A stretch of 55,522 bases of DNA from Solibacillus silvestris_B. GTDB lineage: Bacteria; Bacillota; Bacilli; Bacillales_A; Planococcaceae. The notes below the pieces were generated by a model. That model ran no database searches. It was not told the DNA's origin and saw nothing but the letters and a program-made list of their open reading frames with translations. Both the position numbers and the translations under genes were made by a program. The DNA lies in contig NZ_JBQCJW010000021.1 of assembly GCF_051967575.1 (NCBI RefSeq), forward strand, positions 1 to 55,522, read 5' to 3'. Shown piece after piece: positions 33,896 to 42,260 of the stretch (position 1 is the stretch's first letter; each line of letters begins with the position of its first letter).

Positions 33896-34390
33896 GTGGG
33901 AGTGGGTTTAGTGAAGAAGTTATTAATGATCACACATTGGCTTGTGCTAATATTTTATGTGTTTTTAATTGTGGATTTAGTGTTTTTCGCAAGAGGCGCG
34001 TATCGAAATATTAATTTGATGCCTTTCGATATGATAATGGAGCAGGGTTTTTCGGTCAATGTATGGGGCAATGTTCTTATGTTTATCCCGCTAGGCATCT
34101 ATGCGGCCTACTACAGCAAAAAAATGAACGGCTTAAAGGTGTTGCTGTTTATCATCGGTTCAAGCGTATTTATTGAGGTCGTTCAATTCATTTTCAAGCG
34201 CGGCGCAACGGATATTGATGATGTAATTTTAAACACTCTTGGCGGTGTGATTGGGTTTGCGGTATATCGTTTGATAGTGAAGCTGTGCAGGAAAAGAGAA
34301 CGGGCGGATTCCGTCGTGCAAGTTTTAGCAACACTTGTTGGAACAGCGGTGTTGGGACTAGCGACAGTGCTTTTTGTATATAATCGGTAG
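33896..34390 (+). CDS. VanZ family membrane protein
   Basis: 164 residues, five hydrophobic segments. The VanZ-like pattern is visible: an N-terminal span, NINLMPFDMI, NVWGNVLMFIPLGIYAAY, then IEVVQFIFKRGATDIDDVILNTLGGVIGF (residues ~95-123, part shown), where the conserved D-DDV-NT-G motif identifies the family. VanZ proteins influence teicoplanin sensitivity in some strains; the general function is unknown. The GTG at 33896 follows AAGGA by seven bases; a GTG at 33911 after GGGAGTGGG is a real alternative. TATAAT at 33875-33880 may be its -10 box. Confidence 0.88.
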   Translation: MGVGLVKKLLMITHWLVLIFYVFLIVDLVFFARGAYRNINLMPFDMIMEQGFSVNVWGNVLMFIPLGIYAAYYSKKMNGLKVLLFIIGSSVFIEVVQFIFKRGATDIDDVILNTLGGVIGFAVYRLIVKLCRKRERADSVVQVLATLVGTAVLGLATVLFVYNR

Positions 34391-34444
34391 TATATAAAAA
34401 AGTGTGCGCTAAATTTATTGTTTTTAACTGAATATATGAATACA

Positions 34445-34489
34445 TGCCAGAATCTTGAATGCGAAACGTTCAGGTGTCTGGCATTTTTT
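34445..34489 (+). terminator. Terminator between vanZ and metN
   Basis: TGCCAGA (34445-34451) pairs with TCTGGCA (34477-34483), with further pairing inside, and is followed by TTTTTT. Confidence 0.75.
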
Positions 34490-34515
34490 GTGAAGGTGCC
34501 TTAAAAACATTTCGC

Positions 34516-34544
34516 TTGGTGACTGGTGGAATATCTTTTATAAT
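34516..34544 (+). promoter_or_regulatory. Promoter of the metNIQ operon
   Basis: TTGGTG (34516-34521), 17-base spacer, TATAAT (34539-34544), 38 bases before the GTG of metN. No SAM riboswitch fits in the short leader, unlike many Bacillus met operons. Confidence 0.65.
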
Positions 34545-34582
34545 AAGTAGTCGACTGGATTTGCAATGGAGGTGTTTTAGAG

Positions 34583-35329
34583 GTGATAAAACTGCAGCAG
34601 CTCACAAAGAATTTCGGGTCCTTTGCGGCCATTCAAAATGTGTCCTTAACAATCAATAAAGGAGAAATTCACGGTTTGATTGGTGCGAGCGGAGCGGGGA
34701 AATCGACATTGCTGCGTTTGATGAATTTGCTGGAGGTGCCGGATAGCGGCGCTGTTTTCATTAACGGGCAACAACTGACAGCTCTGAAAAATGCCGGGCT
34801 TCGTGAGGCGAGAAAATCGATCGGCATGATTTTCCAGCATTTTCACTTAGTTGCGAACAAGACGGTTTATGCCAACATTGAAATCGCATTGGCATTGGCG
34901 AATTATCCGAAGAAATCGCGACAGGCACGTGTGATGGAATGCCTGAATTTTGTCGGTTTGGAAAAGTTCGCGGCTCAATATCCTGCACAGCTCAGCGGCG
35001 GGCAAAAGCAGCGTGTGGCGATAGCGAGGGCGCTTGCGAATGAGCCGGCCGTACTGCTTTGCGATGAGCCGACCTCTGCTCTCGATGCAAACACATCCGC
35101 GGAAGTATTGCGTGTTTTAGAAAAGGTTAATGAGGCGCTTGGTGTGACGATTGTGCTTGTTAGCCATGAGCTTGAGGTAATCAATAGTATTTGCCACCGC
35201 GCAACCGTGCTGGATGCCGGTCACATATATGAAACGGTGGAGTTGGAACCGGCAGGCATACAGGAAACGAATCATCATCCGCAAAGCTTCGTCGATCAGC
35301 TTGTGAAAGTTGGTGACGGACATGCCTGA
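34583..35329 (+). CDS. metN: Methionine ABC transporter ATP-binding protein MetN (lacking the NIL domain)
   Basis: 248 residues. A complete ABC ATPase: Walker A GASGAGKSTLLRLMN near residue 34, Q-loop IFQHFHL near 86, signature LSGGQKQRVAIARAL near 138, Walker B VLLCDEPTSALD near 160 and switch His in LVSHELEV near 192. Canonical MetN is about 340 residues with a C-terminal NIL/ACT-like domain that binds methionine and inhibits transport. Here the protein ends soon after the ATPase domain, so that inhibition may be missing. GGAGGTG at 34568-34574 supports the GTG start. It overlaps metI by 8 bases. Confidence 0.9.
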   Translation: MIKLQQLTKNFGSFAAIQNVSLTINKGEIHGLIGASGAGKSTLLRLMNLLEVPDSGAVFINGQQLTALKNAGLREARKSIGMIFQHFHLVANKTVYANIEIALALANYPKKSRQARVMECLNFVGLEKFAAQYPAQLSGGQKQRVAIARALANEPAVLLCDEPTSALDANTSAEVLRVLEKVNEALGVTIVLVSHELEVINSICHRATVLDAGHIYETVELEPAGIQETNHHPQSFVDQLVKVGDGHA

Positions 35330-35984
35330 GGTGCTGATCCAATACGAGGCGGAAATTTGGCAGGCGATTGGCGAAACGTTTTTCATGGTCGGTGTTTCCA
35401 TTGTGGCTGCGGTCCTCATCGGATTGCCTGTTGGTACATATTTATTTCTTTGTGGAAAGGGCAAGCTGCTTGAAAACCGGGTTGTATACAATATACTGAA
35501 TTTAGCCGTGAACACGGTCCGCTCGTTCCCGTTTTTATTGCTTGTCGTATTTTTGATTCCCTTTACAAGGCTTATCGTCGGGACTGCGATAGGAACGGTT
35601 GCGGCTGCTGTGCCATTGTCGATTATTGCGATTGCCCATTATGCAAGGCTTGTTGAACAGTCGTTATTGGATGTGCCAAAAGGCGTAGTGGAGGCTGCCG
35701 TTTCGATGGGGGCATCGGTTCGGAGGGTAATTTTCAGTTTTCTTTATGTGGAAGCTCGTTCAGGGCTTGTGCTCGGCTTGACGACTTCGATTGTCAGCTT
35801 TATTTCGTATTCCACAATTATGGGGGTTGTCGGCGGCGGTGGTATCGGCGATTTTGCCATCCGCTACGGCTATCAGCAATTCAAAACAGATTTAATGCTT
35901 TATATGATTTTGATTATGATCATTTTGGTGCAGCTCATTCAGATGGTTGGAACGGCTGCGGCAAGATGGTTGGATAAAAGATAG
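35322..35984 (+). CDS. metI: Methionine ABC transporter permease MetI
   Basis: 220 residues with five to six membrane spans. The permease EAA-type loop is visible as VEAAVSMGASVRRVIFSFLYVEAR around residues 120-143 (part shown), the contact site for the ATPase, and NTVRSFPFLLLVVFLIPFT is typical of MetI. The ATG at 35322 lies inside the metN end after GGTGACGGAC; the upstream TTG at 35310 is less likely. Forms the membrane channel with MetN; metQ starts 10 bases after its stop. Confidence 0.95.
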   Translation: MPEVLIQYEAEIWQAIGETFFMVGVSIVAAVLIGLPVGTYLFLCGKGKLLENRVVYNILNLAVNTVRSFPFLLLVVFLIPFTRLIVGTAIGTVAAAVPLSIIAIAHYARLVEQSLLDVPKGVVEAAVSMGASVRRVIFSFLYVEARSGLVLGLTTSIVSFISYSTIMGVVGGGGIGDFAIRYGYQQFKTDLMLYMILIMIILVQLIQMVGTAAARWLDKR

Positions 35985-35994
35985 GAGAATCATC

Positions 35995-36816
35995 GTGAAA
36001 AAAAGTTGGATAGTAAGTTTAGCCGCAGTGCTGGCGTTGGTTGGCTGCGGACAGAAGAATGAAACAGAAGGCAGCAAGCAAGTCAGCAGTGAAGAAACAA
36101 CGTTAAAAGTTGCATCCTTAATTGCGCCGATGACGGAAATATTGGAGCTGGTCGAGCCTCAGCTGGCAGAAGAGGGCATCGACTTGGAAATCGTTGTGCT
36201 CGGCGATAATGTGCAGCCGAACAATGCACTCGCTGCAAAGGAAGTCGACGCGAACTTCTTCCAGCACGTGCCGTATATGGAGGAATTCAACCGCAACAAT
36301 GGGTCGAAATTAGTGCCGATCCAGCCGATTTACTTTGCGAATTACGGCGTTTATGCAAAAAACTATGATTCGATCGACGATTTGCCTGATGGGGCTGCTG
36401 TTGCGATCGCCAATGATATTTCGAATATCGATCGTTCATTGACATTGCTTGCCCAACATGGCGTGATTACATTGAAGGAAAAAACGGATGTGTACTATAC
36501 GTTGGCGAGCGTAGAGGAAAACCCGAAAAATCTTCAATTTAAAGAAGTGGATTTATTGATGCTTGCGCGCATGTATGATGATGCCGATGCGGTCGTGATG
36601 ACGCCGGCCTATGCAGCACCGCTTGGCTTGACGCCGAAAAGTGATGCACTGTTGACGGAAGGTGTGGAAAATGATTTCGCCATTACATTGGTGGCACGCG
36701 AAGACAACAAAGACGACGAGGCGATCCAAAAGCTTGCGGAAGCGATGACGAGCGAGGCAGTGCGTGATTTCCTTGAAGAAAACTACGACGAAACGGCGAC
36801 ACCTGCGTTCGAATAG
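35995..36816 (+). CDS. metQ: Methionine-binding lipoprotein MetQ (NlpA family)
   Basis: 273 residues. The signal peptide KKSWIVSLAAVLALVGC ends at the lipobox Cys, anchoring the protein outside the membrane. The NlpA fold is shown by LKVASLIAPMTEILELVEP, NNALAAKEVDANFFQHVPYMEEF and VVMTPAYAAPLGLTP. It captures methionine (or a related compound) and passes it to MetI. The GTG at 35995 follows AGGAGAATCATC; the frame back to 35947 is not translated. Last gene of the operon, followed by a terminator. Confidence 0.95.
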   Translation: MKKSWIVSLAAVLALVGCGQKNETEGSKQVSSEETTLKVASLIAPMTEILELVEPQLAEEGIDLEIVVLGDNVQPNNALAAKEVDANFFQHVPYMEEFNRNNGSKLVPIQPIYFANYGVYAKNYDSIDDLPDGAAVAIANDISNIDRSLTLLAQHGVITLKEKTDVYYTLASVEENPKNLQFKEVDLLMLARMYDDADAVVMTPAYAAPLGLTPKSDALLTEGVENDFAITLVAREDNKDDEAIQKLAEAMTSEAVRDFLEENYDETATPAFE

Positions 36817-36874
36817 TTTGTTAACCTGCAAATGCCGAAACGCGGTTAGGTTGCGCGGTTTGACAGGTCAATCG

Positions 36875-36914
36875 AAAAAAGGCATCTTAGTGTGAAAACT
36901 GAGATGCCTTTTTT
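36875..36914 (+). terminator. Terminator of the metNIQ operon
   Basis: GGCATCTTAGT (36881-36891) and ACTGAGATGCC (36899-36909), flanked by AAAAAA and TTTTTT, form a strong bidirectional terminator. Confidence 0.88.
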
Positions 36915-37813
36915 GGTGCGCAATTCGCAGCCCGGCGCAATAGGATCATTTTCTATTGAAGCGAAACGGTTTTTAACGCACGATGTGGATTTAGCGGAAG
37001 AGTGAGGGCAAATAACAATTTTTCAGGCAATCAAGCCAATTCGTCGTTATATCGGGAATGCTGCAATCTGCCTCATTATGCTGGATTGCCAAACATATTT
37101 ATTAAATTACTTGAAATAGGAGCATTTCTGCTAGGCATACATTTGCGGAAATGAATCGACCAATCGGATAAATGAATAGACGGAAAAACTTCGCTTAATT
37201 GAAATGTAAAGTTAAAAATAGCTATAATAGACGGAGAAATTCCGCCTATAGACTAAAAAAAAGCAAAAATGGGATGATTTCCGCTATATAGTCGGAAAAA
37301 CTCCCTTTATTTTTCCCGAAACGAGCTCCATTCTGCAAATAACCGGAAAAATTCCGCTTAATTGTGATTTGATTAAGGATCAGAACACCAACAGTTTAGG
37401 TTATCATTAATTTATAGATATCTGAAAACTTCCTTTAGATGTCAAGACATGCTGGATTGCAAGCCAACATTCTTCTTTCCGATTTTTCCTAATAAGGGAT
37501 CTGTTGCAGGAATTCGGTTTCTCAGGCTAAAAATTGCTTAACTTGATTATTATACAATGACATCTTATATTAGCTGGATTCATTTCGGAAAAGGTTTCAT
37601 ATACTTGCGAATATTTGGGATGATAGAGTGAAAGGCTTATGGATGTTCCTCTTTTAATGATGGCTGACGAACTATTGTGAAAAGAGTACATTTTAATGGT
37701 GCTATCCTTGAATATAAGGTATATGCACTATTTTTCGTTAACGGGCCATATTGTTCAGGAATTTTGTATAATAAACTCAAAACTATTCCCAACATAAGAT
37801 AGAAGGTATGAAA
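36915..37813. other. Long intergenic region with imperfect short repeats
   Basis: About 900 bases without a supported gene. Four related motifs of the form CGGAAAAA-TTCCGC lie at about 37180, 37231, 37293 and 37343, roughly 50-60 bases apart, several followed by TTAATTG or TATAG. No promoter was identified with confidence; the last 60 bases hold the approach to the pentapeptide gene. Confidence 0.5.
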
Positions 37814-38665
37814 ATGGATAATGAAACAGCGAAAAGTATTAGAGAGAGTTTAACGGCTGATTGTTCGAAGTGCTTTGGGCTTTGCTGCACCGCACTTCAT
37901 ATTGCAGCATCAAGCGATTTTCCGATTAACAAACGGGCAGGTACTGCTTGCATGAATCTGCGGCCCGATTACAGCTGCAAAATTCATAGCCAGTTAAGGG
38001 ATAAAGGATTCAAAGGATGTACAGTATTTGATTGCTTAGGGGCTGGTCAAGCCGTTTCCCAAGTCACGTTCAAAGGCCAGAGCTGGCGTGAAAACAGTGA
38101 TAGCGGAAAGAAAATGTTTCAAGTGTTTCCCATCATGGAGCAAATTCATGAAATGGTTGCGTACGCGGCAGAAGCTTTGACTTATGATATACCGGATGAT
38201 TTATCCGGCAAGCTCGGAAAAAAGCTCAAGGAATTGCAGGGAATGACGAAGCTTGACGCGGATAATTTATTGTCGCTTGATCTCGTGATGCATAGGTTTT
38301 CTTTAAATGGACTGCTTACTTCGGCAAGCGATGTTGTCAGGAGAAAAACAATCGATCAAATGCCCGGTGTCCGGAAAATGCAAGAGTTTGACAATAAGAG
38401 AGTGGATTGGATGGGCAAAAAGCTGAAGGGAAAAGATTTAAGGGCAACCGACTTCAGGGGAGCCTATTTGATTGCAGCGGATATGAGAAATACGGATTTA
38501 ACGGCAGTCAACTTTATCGGTGCGGATTTGCGGGATGCTAATTTCAGTGGCGCCGATCTGTCTGCAAGCATGTTTTTAACACAAATGCAGATGAATTCGG
38601 CTAAAGGTGATGCAAAGACAATATTGCCCTCTTATATACGACGGCCTGCCCATTGGAATAGCTGA
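37814..38665 (+). CDS. Pentapeptide-repeat protein with N-terminal cysteine cluster
   Basis: 283 residues. The N-terminal ~75 residues carry many cysteines: CSKCFGLCC near 18-26, then TACMNLRPDYSCKIH and KGCTVFDCLGAGQ, a pattern like metal- or Fe-S-binding YkgJ-type domains. A helical middle follows. The C-terminus (residues ~205-260) has pentapeptide repeats of A(D/N)LXX type: LKGKDLRATDFRGAYLIAAD, then DLTAVNFIGADLRDANFSGA. The ATG at 37814, after AGAAGG, is preferred to the ATG at 37808. Function unknown; pentapeptide proteins can mimic DNA or protect gyrase, but the short repeat tract here makes that speculative. Confidence 0.8.
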   Translation: MDNETAKSIRESLTADCSKCFGLCCTALHIAASSDFPINKRAGTACMNLRPDYSCKIHSQLRDKGFKGCTVFDCLGAGQAVSQVTFKGQSWRENSDSGKKMFQVFPIMEQIHEMVAYAAEALTYDIPDDLSGKLGKKLKELQGMTKLDADNLLSLDLVMHRFSLNGLLTSASDVVRRKTIDQMPGVRKMQEFDNKRVDWMGKKLKGKDLRATDFRGAYLIAADMRNTDLTAVNFIGADLRDANFSGADLSASMFLTQMQMNSAKGDAKTILPSYIRRPAHWNS

Positions 38666-38701
38666 AATGCTTTTGAAATTAAATAAATTGACGTTAACTG
38701 A

Positions 38702-38730
38702 GGCACCCATTAAAAATGCGTGTCTTTTTA
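38702..38730 (+). terminator. Terminator after the pentapeptide gene
   Basis: GGCACCCATT pairs with AATGCGTGTC (one mismatch, one wobble) around a short A-rich loop, followed by TTTTTATT. Confidence 0.6.
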
Positions 38731-38914
38731 TTATAAGGCGGCATTACCGGGTAGCATTCTTGGCGGATGAATGATCATCATAGTCATATAGGCGCGCCTT
38801 ATTTTGCATGGCCTTTTTGCTCAATACTGCACATGGAATCTGTCTATACTTTTTTTTGCAAATCTTGTAACGTTTTATTAGTTTGTCAGTTATTTAAGTG
38901 AAGGAGGGGAGAAA

Positions 38915-39406
38915 GTGGACTTTGAGGAAATTTATAAAGCGTATTTTCGGGATGTTTACTTATATACAAAATCTTTAGCAGCCGACAATGATATAGCAGA
39001 AGAAATTGCGCAGGAAACGTTTTTTAAAGCTTTGAAATCATTGCATCAATTTGATGGCAAAAAAGATGTAAGGGCATGGCTTTTCACAATCGCGAAAAAT
39101 ACATATTTCACTCAGTATAAAAAGCAGCGACGCGAGATGAAAATAGAAGATAATTCGGCGAAAAAGGATATTCAGCTTGTAGATCATTTGATGAATGAAG
39201 AGCGAGCGCTTAAGATTCATAGATTTTTGCACGAAATGGAAGAACCGTATAAAGAAGTATTCTCCCTCCGGACATTTGGTGAACTTTCTTTTGGGACAAT
39301 TGGGCATCTATTTGGGAAAAGTGATGGCTGGGCCAGAGTGACGTATTACCGCGCAAAAAAGAAAATAATGGCGTATATGGAGGCGAAACAAGATGAAGGA
39401 AATTAA
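38915..39406 (+). CDS. ECF RNA polymerase sigma factor
   Basis: 163 residues, a complete ECF factor. Region 2: FEEIYKAYFRDVYLYTKSL, then ADNDIAEEIAQETFFKAL (region 2.2/2.3) and VRAWLFTIAKNTYFTQYKK. Region 4: EPYKEVFSLRTFGELSFGTIG through GKSDGWARVTYYRAKKK, the -35-binding HTH. GGAGG precedes the GTG at 38915. Its ATGA-like overlap (14 bases) with a zinc-finger anti-sigma gene identifies the pair. TGTAAC at 38866-38871 upstream resembles an ECF -35 element and may indicate autoregulation, but no matching -10 is certain. Confidence 0.93.
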   Translation: MDFEEIYKAYFRDVYLYTKSLAADNDIAEEIAQETFFKALKSLHQFDGKKDVRAWLFTIAKNTYFTQYKKQRREMKIEDNSAKKDIQLVDHLMNEERALKIHRFLHEMEEPYKEVFSLRTFGELSFGTIGHLFGKSDGWARVTYYRAKKKIMAYMEAKQDEGN

Positions 39407-40049
39407 ATGTTCCGTTATACAAGATTTGTTGCCGCTTTATGTGGATGAGGTTGTGAGCGATGATACAAAATCGCTAGTGAACGAGCACCTACTGACATGC
39501 GGGAGCTGTAAAAATGAATATGAGCAAATGGAGGGAAAACTTTATGTACCAATCGAAAATAAGGCAACTTTGTTCAGCCAGTTTAATAAGCGGTGGAAGC
39601 GAAAAAAATGGCTTCTTATTTTTGGCTCTGTTTTAACGACTGGCTTAATAGGGTGTGCACTATTTTCTTTTATATTTTATTATACAAAGCCAATTCCTTA
39701 TAATGCTGATTTATTTGCGATTGAAGAATTGGAAGATGGACAGCTTATTTCAAAGTATTTTGGAGAAAGTCATGCAGGAACACATATGACACACCCTTTA
39801 GAAGTTGAAATCGGCGGGGAAATGAAAAATATTAGCCTTATATATTACGATGAAACAATCGCGAATTCTCCGACAAGGAATAATTTGCGGACTTATAATA
39901 AAATCGATTCTGAACAATCCGCATTGCCGGATAGCCAAAATGTGGATGCCATCTATTATGGAATGTTTGATTTAGAAAAAGTCATCATTAAAAAAGAGCA
40001 AACTTGGGAAGAGCTTCTGCAACAAATGACATTGATCTGGGAGAGATAA
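39393..40049 (+). CDS. Anti-sigma factor with zinc-finger (zf-HC2) domain
   Basis: 218 residues. The N-terminal anti-sigma domain has the HxxxCxxC zinc motif in NEHLLTCGSCKNEYE near residue 31, preceded by KCSVIQDLLPLYVDEVVSD, which is typical of this family. One membrane span near residues 73-94 (LLIFGSVLTTGLIGCALFSF) leads to an external sensor domain of ~120 residues without known motif. It probably holds the upstream sigma factor inactive until an envelope signal arrives. The ATG lies inside the sigma gene's end. Confidence 0.9.
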   Translation: MKEIKCSVIQDLLPLYVDEVVSDDTKSLVNEHLLTCGSCKNEYEQMEGKLYVPIENKATLFSQFNKRWKRKKWLLIFGSVLTTGLIGCALFSFIFYYTKPIPYNADLFAIEELEDGQLISKYFGESHAGTHMTHPLEVEIGGEMKNISLIYYDETIANSPTRNNLRTYNKIDSEQSALPDSQNVDAIYYGMFDLEKVIIKKEQTWEELLQQMTLIWER

Positions 40050-40140
40050 ATAAAACCGCATTTAAGCATGTAAAAACACTGATGAATTACACAGTATGGC
40101 TAAGGTTAAAAGAAAAAACGATGGATGAATCAGAATAGAA

Positions 40141-40164
40141 CTTAGTATTTAAAATAATACTAAG
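40141..40164. repeat. Perfect 9-bp palindrome upstream of the CD3324-type gene
   Basis: CTTAGTATT and AATACTAAG around a 6-base centre. AT-rich, without a T-run on the plus strand; could be an operator or a weak minus-strand terminator. An eight-codon ORF (ATG 40218, after AAAGGAGA) lies between it and the next gene. Confidence 0.5.
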
Positions 40165-40322
40165 AAAAATCTGGTAATATAAGAATAAATGAAAACAACG
40201 AAAGGAGAAAATATCTTATGAGAAAATATATTTCAGCTGCGTAGCAAAGTCTATATGCAGTTAATTAAATATAGCCTTTGCTCTTTCTAATAAAAAATAA
40301 ATAAATTATTAGGAGTGCGAAA

Positions 40323-40601
40323 ATGAGCTATAAAAAGGCTAATGAATTGTTACCGCCTGAACTATTGAAGGTGATTCAGGAATATATCGATGGTGAATGC
40401 ATCTATATACCAAGAAAAAAAGGTAATGTAAGAAGTTGGGGTTCTAATACAGGTGCAATACAAGAAATGAATTCAAGGAATAAAAAAATATACAGCGATT
40501 ATTTATCGGGAATTGATGTAACTACATTAAGTACAAGCTATTATTTATCTGTAAAAAGCATTCAAAGAATCGTACGCCAGGAAAAAAAGAATAATATATA
40601 A
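40323..40601 (+). CDS. CD3324 family protein, Mor-like helix-turn-helix
   Basis: 92 residues. The pattern of the CD3324 family is complete: MSYKKANELLPPELLKVIQE, then the basic YIPRKKGNVRSWG, RNKKIYSDYLSGIDVTTLS and the C-terminal HTH YYLSVKSIQRIVRQ. Related to the Mor/C transcription activators of phage, suggesting a DNA-binding regulator, but its target is unknown. AGGAGTGCGAA precedes the ATG. A terminator follows at 40605. Confidence 0.85.
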   Translation: MSYKKANELLPPELLKVIQEYIDGECIYIPRKKGNVRSWGSNTGAIQEMNSRNKKIYSDYLSGIDVTTLSTSYYLSVKSIQRIVRQEKKNNI

Positions 40602-40604
40602 TAA

Positions 40605-40646
40605 TGGGCCAATGTGATTGTATATCATGTTGGCTCATATTTTTTT
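40605..40646 (+). terminator. Terminator after the CD3324-type gene
   Basis: TGGGCCAATGTGAT pairs with ATCATGTTGGCTCA through a 14-bp stem with wobbles, followed by TATTTTTTT. Confidence 0.72.
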
Positions 40647-40748
40647 AAGAATCAAATATAAGGTATTCTTTGATGCTCATAAAAAATATAATTGAAATAA
40701 TCCAAAAACAGGGCAAAATCTAAAAATAAACAATGGGGGAAATGAAAA

Positions 40749-41174
40749 ATGTCAATTCATCTTATTAAAGAATTAAATAGTAAAGATAAGCAGTATATTA
40801 ACGATGAACTTTACAAGTTTAATTTGAAACACTTCCCGAAAGATTTAAGGGGCAAATATGAAGAGGTGTGTCTATTTCTGAAGGATGACAACGGCACTGT
40901 TCGTGGTGGGATTCTTAGTGAAATCTGCTGGAACTGGATGGAAATTCATACTTTTATGATAGATGAGGATATAAGGAACACCGGTTATGGGACAAAATTA
41001 CTGACAGAGCTGGAGAAAATCGCCGCGGAAAAAGAATGTGATTTTATAAAAGTAGATACTTTGAGTTTCCAAGCATTGGATTTTTACAAAAAGAACGGCT
41101 ATCAAGTTTTTGGAAGGATAGACAATGTTGGGAGGGACTTTAAACATTATTACTTGAAAAAAGATTTAACGTGA
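40749..41174 (+). CDS. GNAT family N-acetyltransferase
   Basis: 141 residues. The acetyl-CoA loop is IDEDIRNTGYGTKLLTELEK (R-x-x-G-x-G near residue 80), followed by CDFIKVDTLSFQALDFYKKNGYQVFGRI, the C-terminal GNAT strand-helix with the conserved Tyr (part shown). The substrate cannot be predicted. CAATGGGGGAAATGAAAA provides the ribosome site. It is one of several single-gene acetyltransferase units in the right third of the window. Confidence 0.9.
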   Translation: MSIHLIKELNSKDKQYINDELYKFNLKHFPKDLRGKYEEVCLFLKDDNGTVRGGILSEICWNWMEIHTFMIDEDIRNTGYGTKLLTELEKIAAEKECDFIKVDTLSFQALDFYKKNGYQVFGRIDNVGRDFKHYYLKKDLT

Positions 41175-41289
41175 GGATTTGAAAGTAAGTTTGATCATTT
41201 CGAATAAGAATTGATAAATTATAATAAAAATTGATGAAAAGTATTATTCAACTTAGCGAACATGTAATTGCATTGGAGGGAAAATAAAT

Positions 41290-41853
41290 ATGAACGATCT
41301 GTTTACAATAGACTGCGGTGAGATACTATTAAGAGAGTTTAGAATAGAAGATGCGGATGCTATTTATGAACTGACATCGCAACCTGAAGTGTATGAGTTT
41401 TTACCAGATTGGCGTTCGACTAGAGAACAGAGATTAGATTGGGTTACAAACTATGAGATACCGGATAATAAAGAGTTTTTAACTAATGTACCGTGTATAG
41501 GCGAAAGATGGCTGAAGTTGGGAATTATTTTAAAAGAAACTGATGAATTTATTGGGTTCTGTAATACTGGTATTAAAAAGGAACTAAATGAACCAAATCG
41601 AGAAATTGCCTACTCTATTTCCAAACATTATAGAAATAAGGGGTACACCACACAAGCAGTAAAAGGATTAGTAAATTACCTATTTGAAAACACGGATGTT
41701 AAACAATTGAATGCGGTGGTTCTTCCACGCAATGTAGCTTCAAATAAAGTAATAGAAAAAGGTGGCTTTCATCTGATTGGGAATGTGGAAATTGAAGGAC
41801 AACTATACTATCATTACACGCTTGTAAAAAATGATACATTAAGATTCAGCTAA
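41290..41853 (+). CDS. GNAT family N-acetyltransferase, RimJ/RimL type
   Basis: 187 residues. The N-terminal ILLREFRIEDADAIYELTSQPEV motif and the acetyl-CoA loop ISKHYRNKGYTTQAVKGLVNY are those of the Acetyltransf_3 group (ribosomal-protein or small-molecule acetyltransferases). The terminal NVASNKVIEKGGFHLIGN matches the usual N-x-x-S-x-x-x-x-E-K-x-GF signature. TTGGAGGGAAAATAA precedes the ATG. The substrate is unknown. Confidence 0.92.
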   Translation: MNDLFTIDCGEILLREFRIEDADAIYELTSQPEVYEFLPDWRSTREQRLDWVTNYEIPDNKEFLTNVPCIGERWLKLGIILKETDEFIGFCNTGIKKELNEPNREIAYSISKHYRNKGYTTQAVKGLVNYLFENTDVKQLNAVVLPRNVASNKVIEKGGFHLIGNVEIEGQLYYHYTLVKNDTLRFS

Positions 41854-42212
41854 CTGGTGCTTTAGTTTAAGATTCTATTTGCCAATAATCAATCTTTATT
41901 TAAAAGCTGCATAAAAAAATTTTACTAATTTCGAAAATAATTTGCATTTTTTACTATTCATTTCGATTTGTTCAATAGCAATATGTAACAGACGGGGCTT
42001 TCCCTGAAATAACGAAAATACTTTTCTTAATAGACAGGACCATATTGTTGTGTAAAGGAAAAATAAAAATAAGGCAATTGAGTGTAAAGGATCACACTTA
42101 AACGAACAAGGCTGGTTAGCTATAAGAATTGAATGATGATTTCCAGGGGATAGGAATACAGAATATTGCTAAAATTAGCGCGATATATTACGATTATAGT
42201 AGTTGCACAGTG
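41854..42212. other. Intergenic region before the serine-hydrolase gene
   Basis: About 360 bases with no supported gene. A TGGTGCTTTAGTT motif at 41855 recurs at 55427. A frame open to the hydrolase exists from 42129 but passes through a terminator hairpin and has no ribosome site. Confidence 0.45.
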
Positions 42213-42240
42213 CCTCCAATTTTATTGGGGGTATTTTTTA
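42213..42240 (+). terminator. Terminator or attenuator just upstream of the serine-hydrolase gene
   Basis: CCTCCAAT (42213-42220) pairs with ATTGGGGG (42224-42231), followed by TATTTTTT. It ends 21 bases before the TTG start, so it may act as an attenuator for that gene or end an upstream transcript. Confidence 0.65.
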
Positions 42241-42260
42241 TTTTTAGGGGAGTGATTCAA

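Noticed and set aside
34391..34582. SAM riboswitch in front of metN
   Set aside because: The expected S-box sequence elements are absent and only about 40 bases separate the promoter from the start.
42129..42260. Extended N-terminus of the serine hydrolase with a hydrophobic segment
   Set aside because: The frame crosses a terminator hairpin and has no ribosome site; the TTG at 42261 does.
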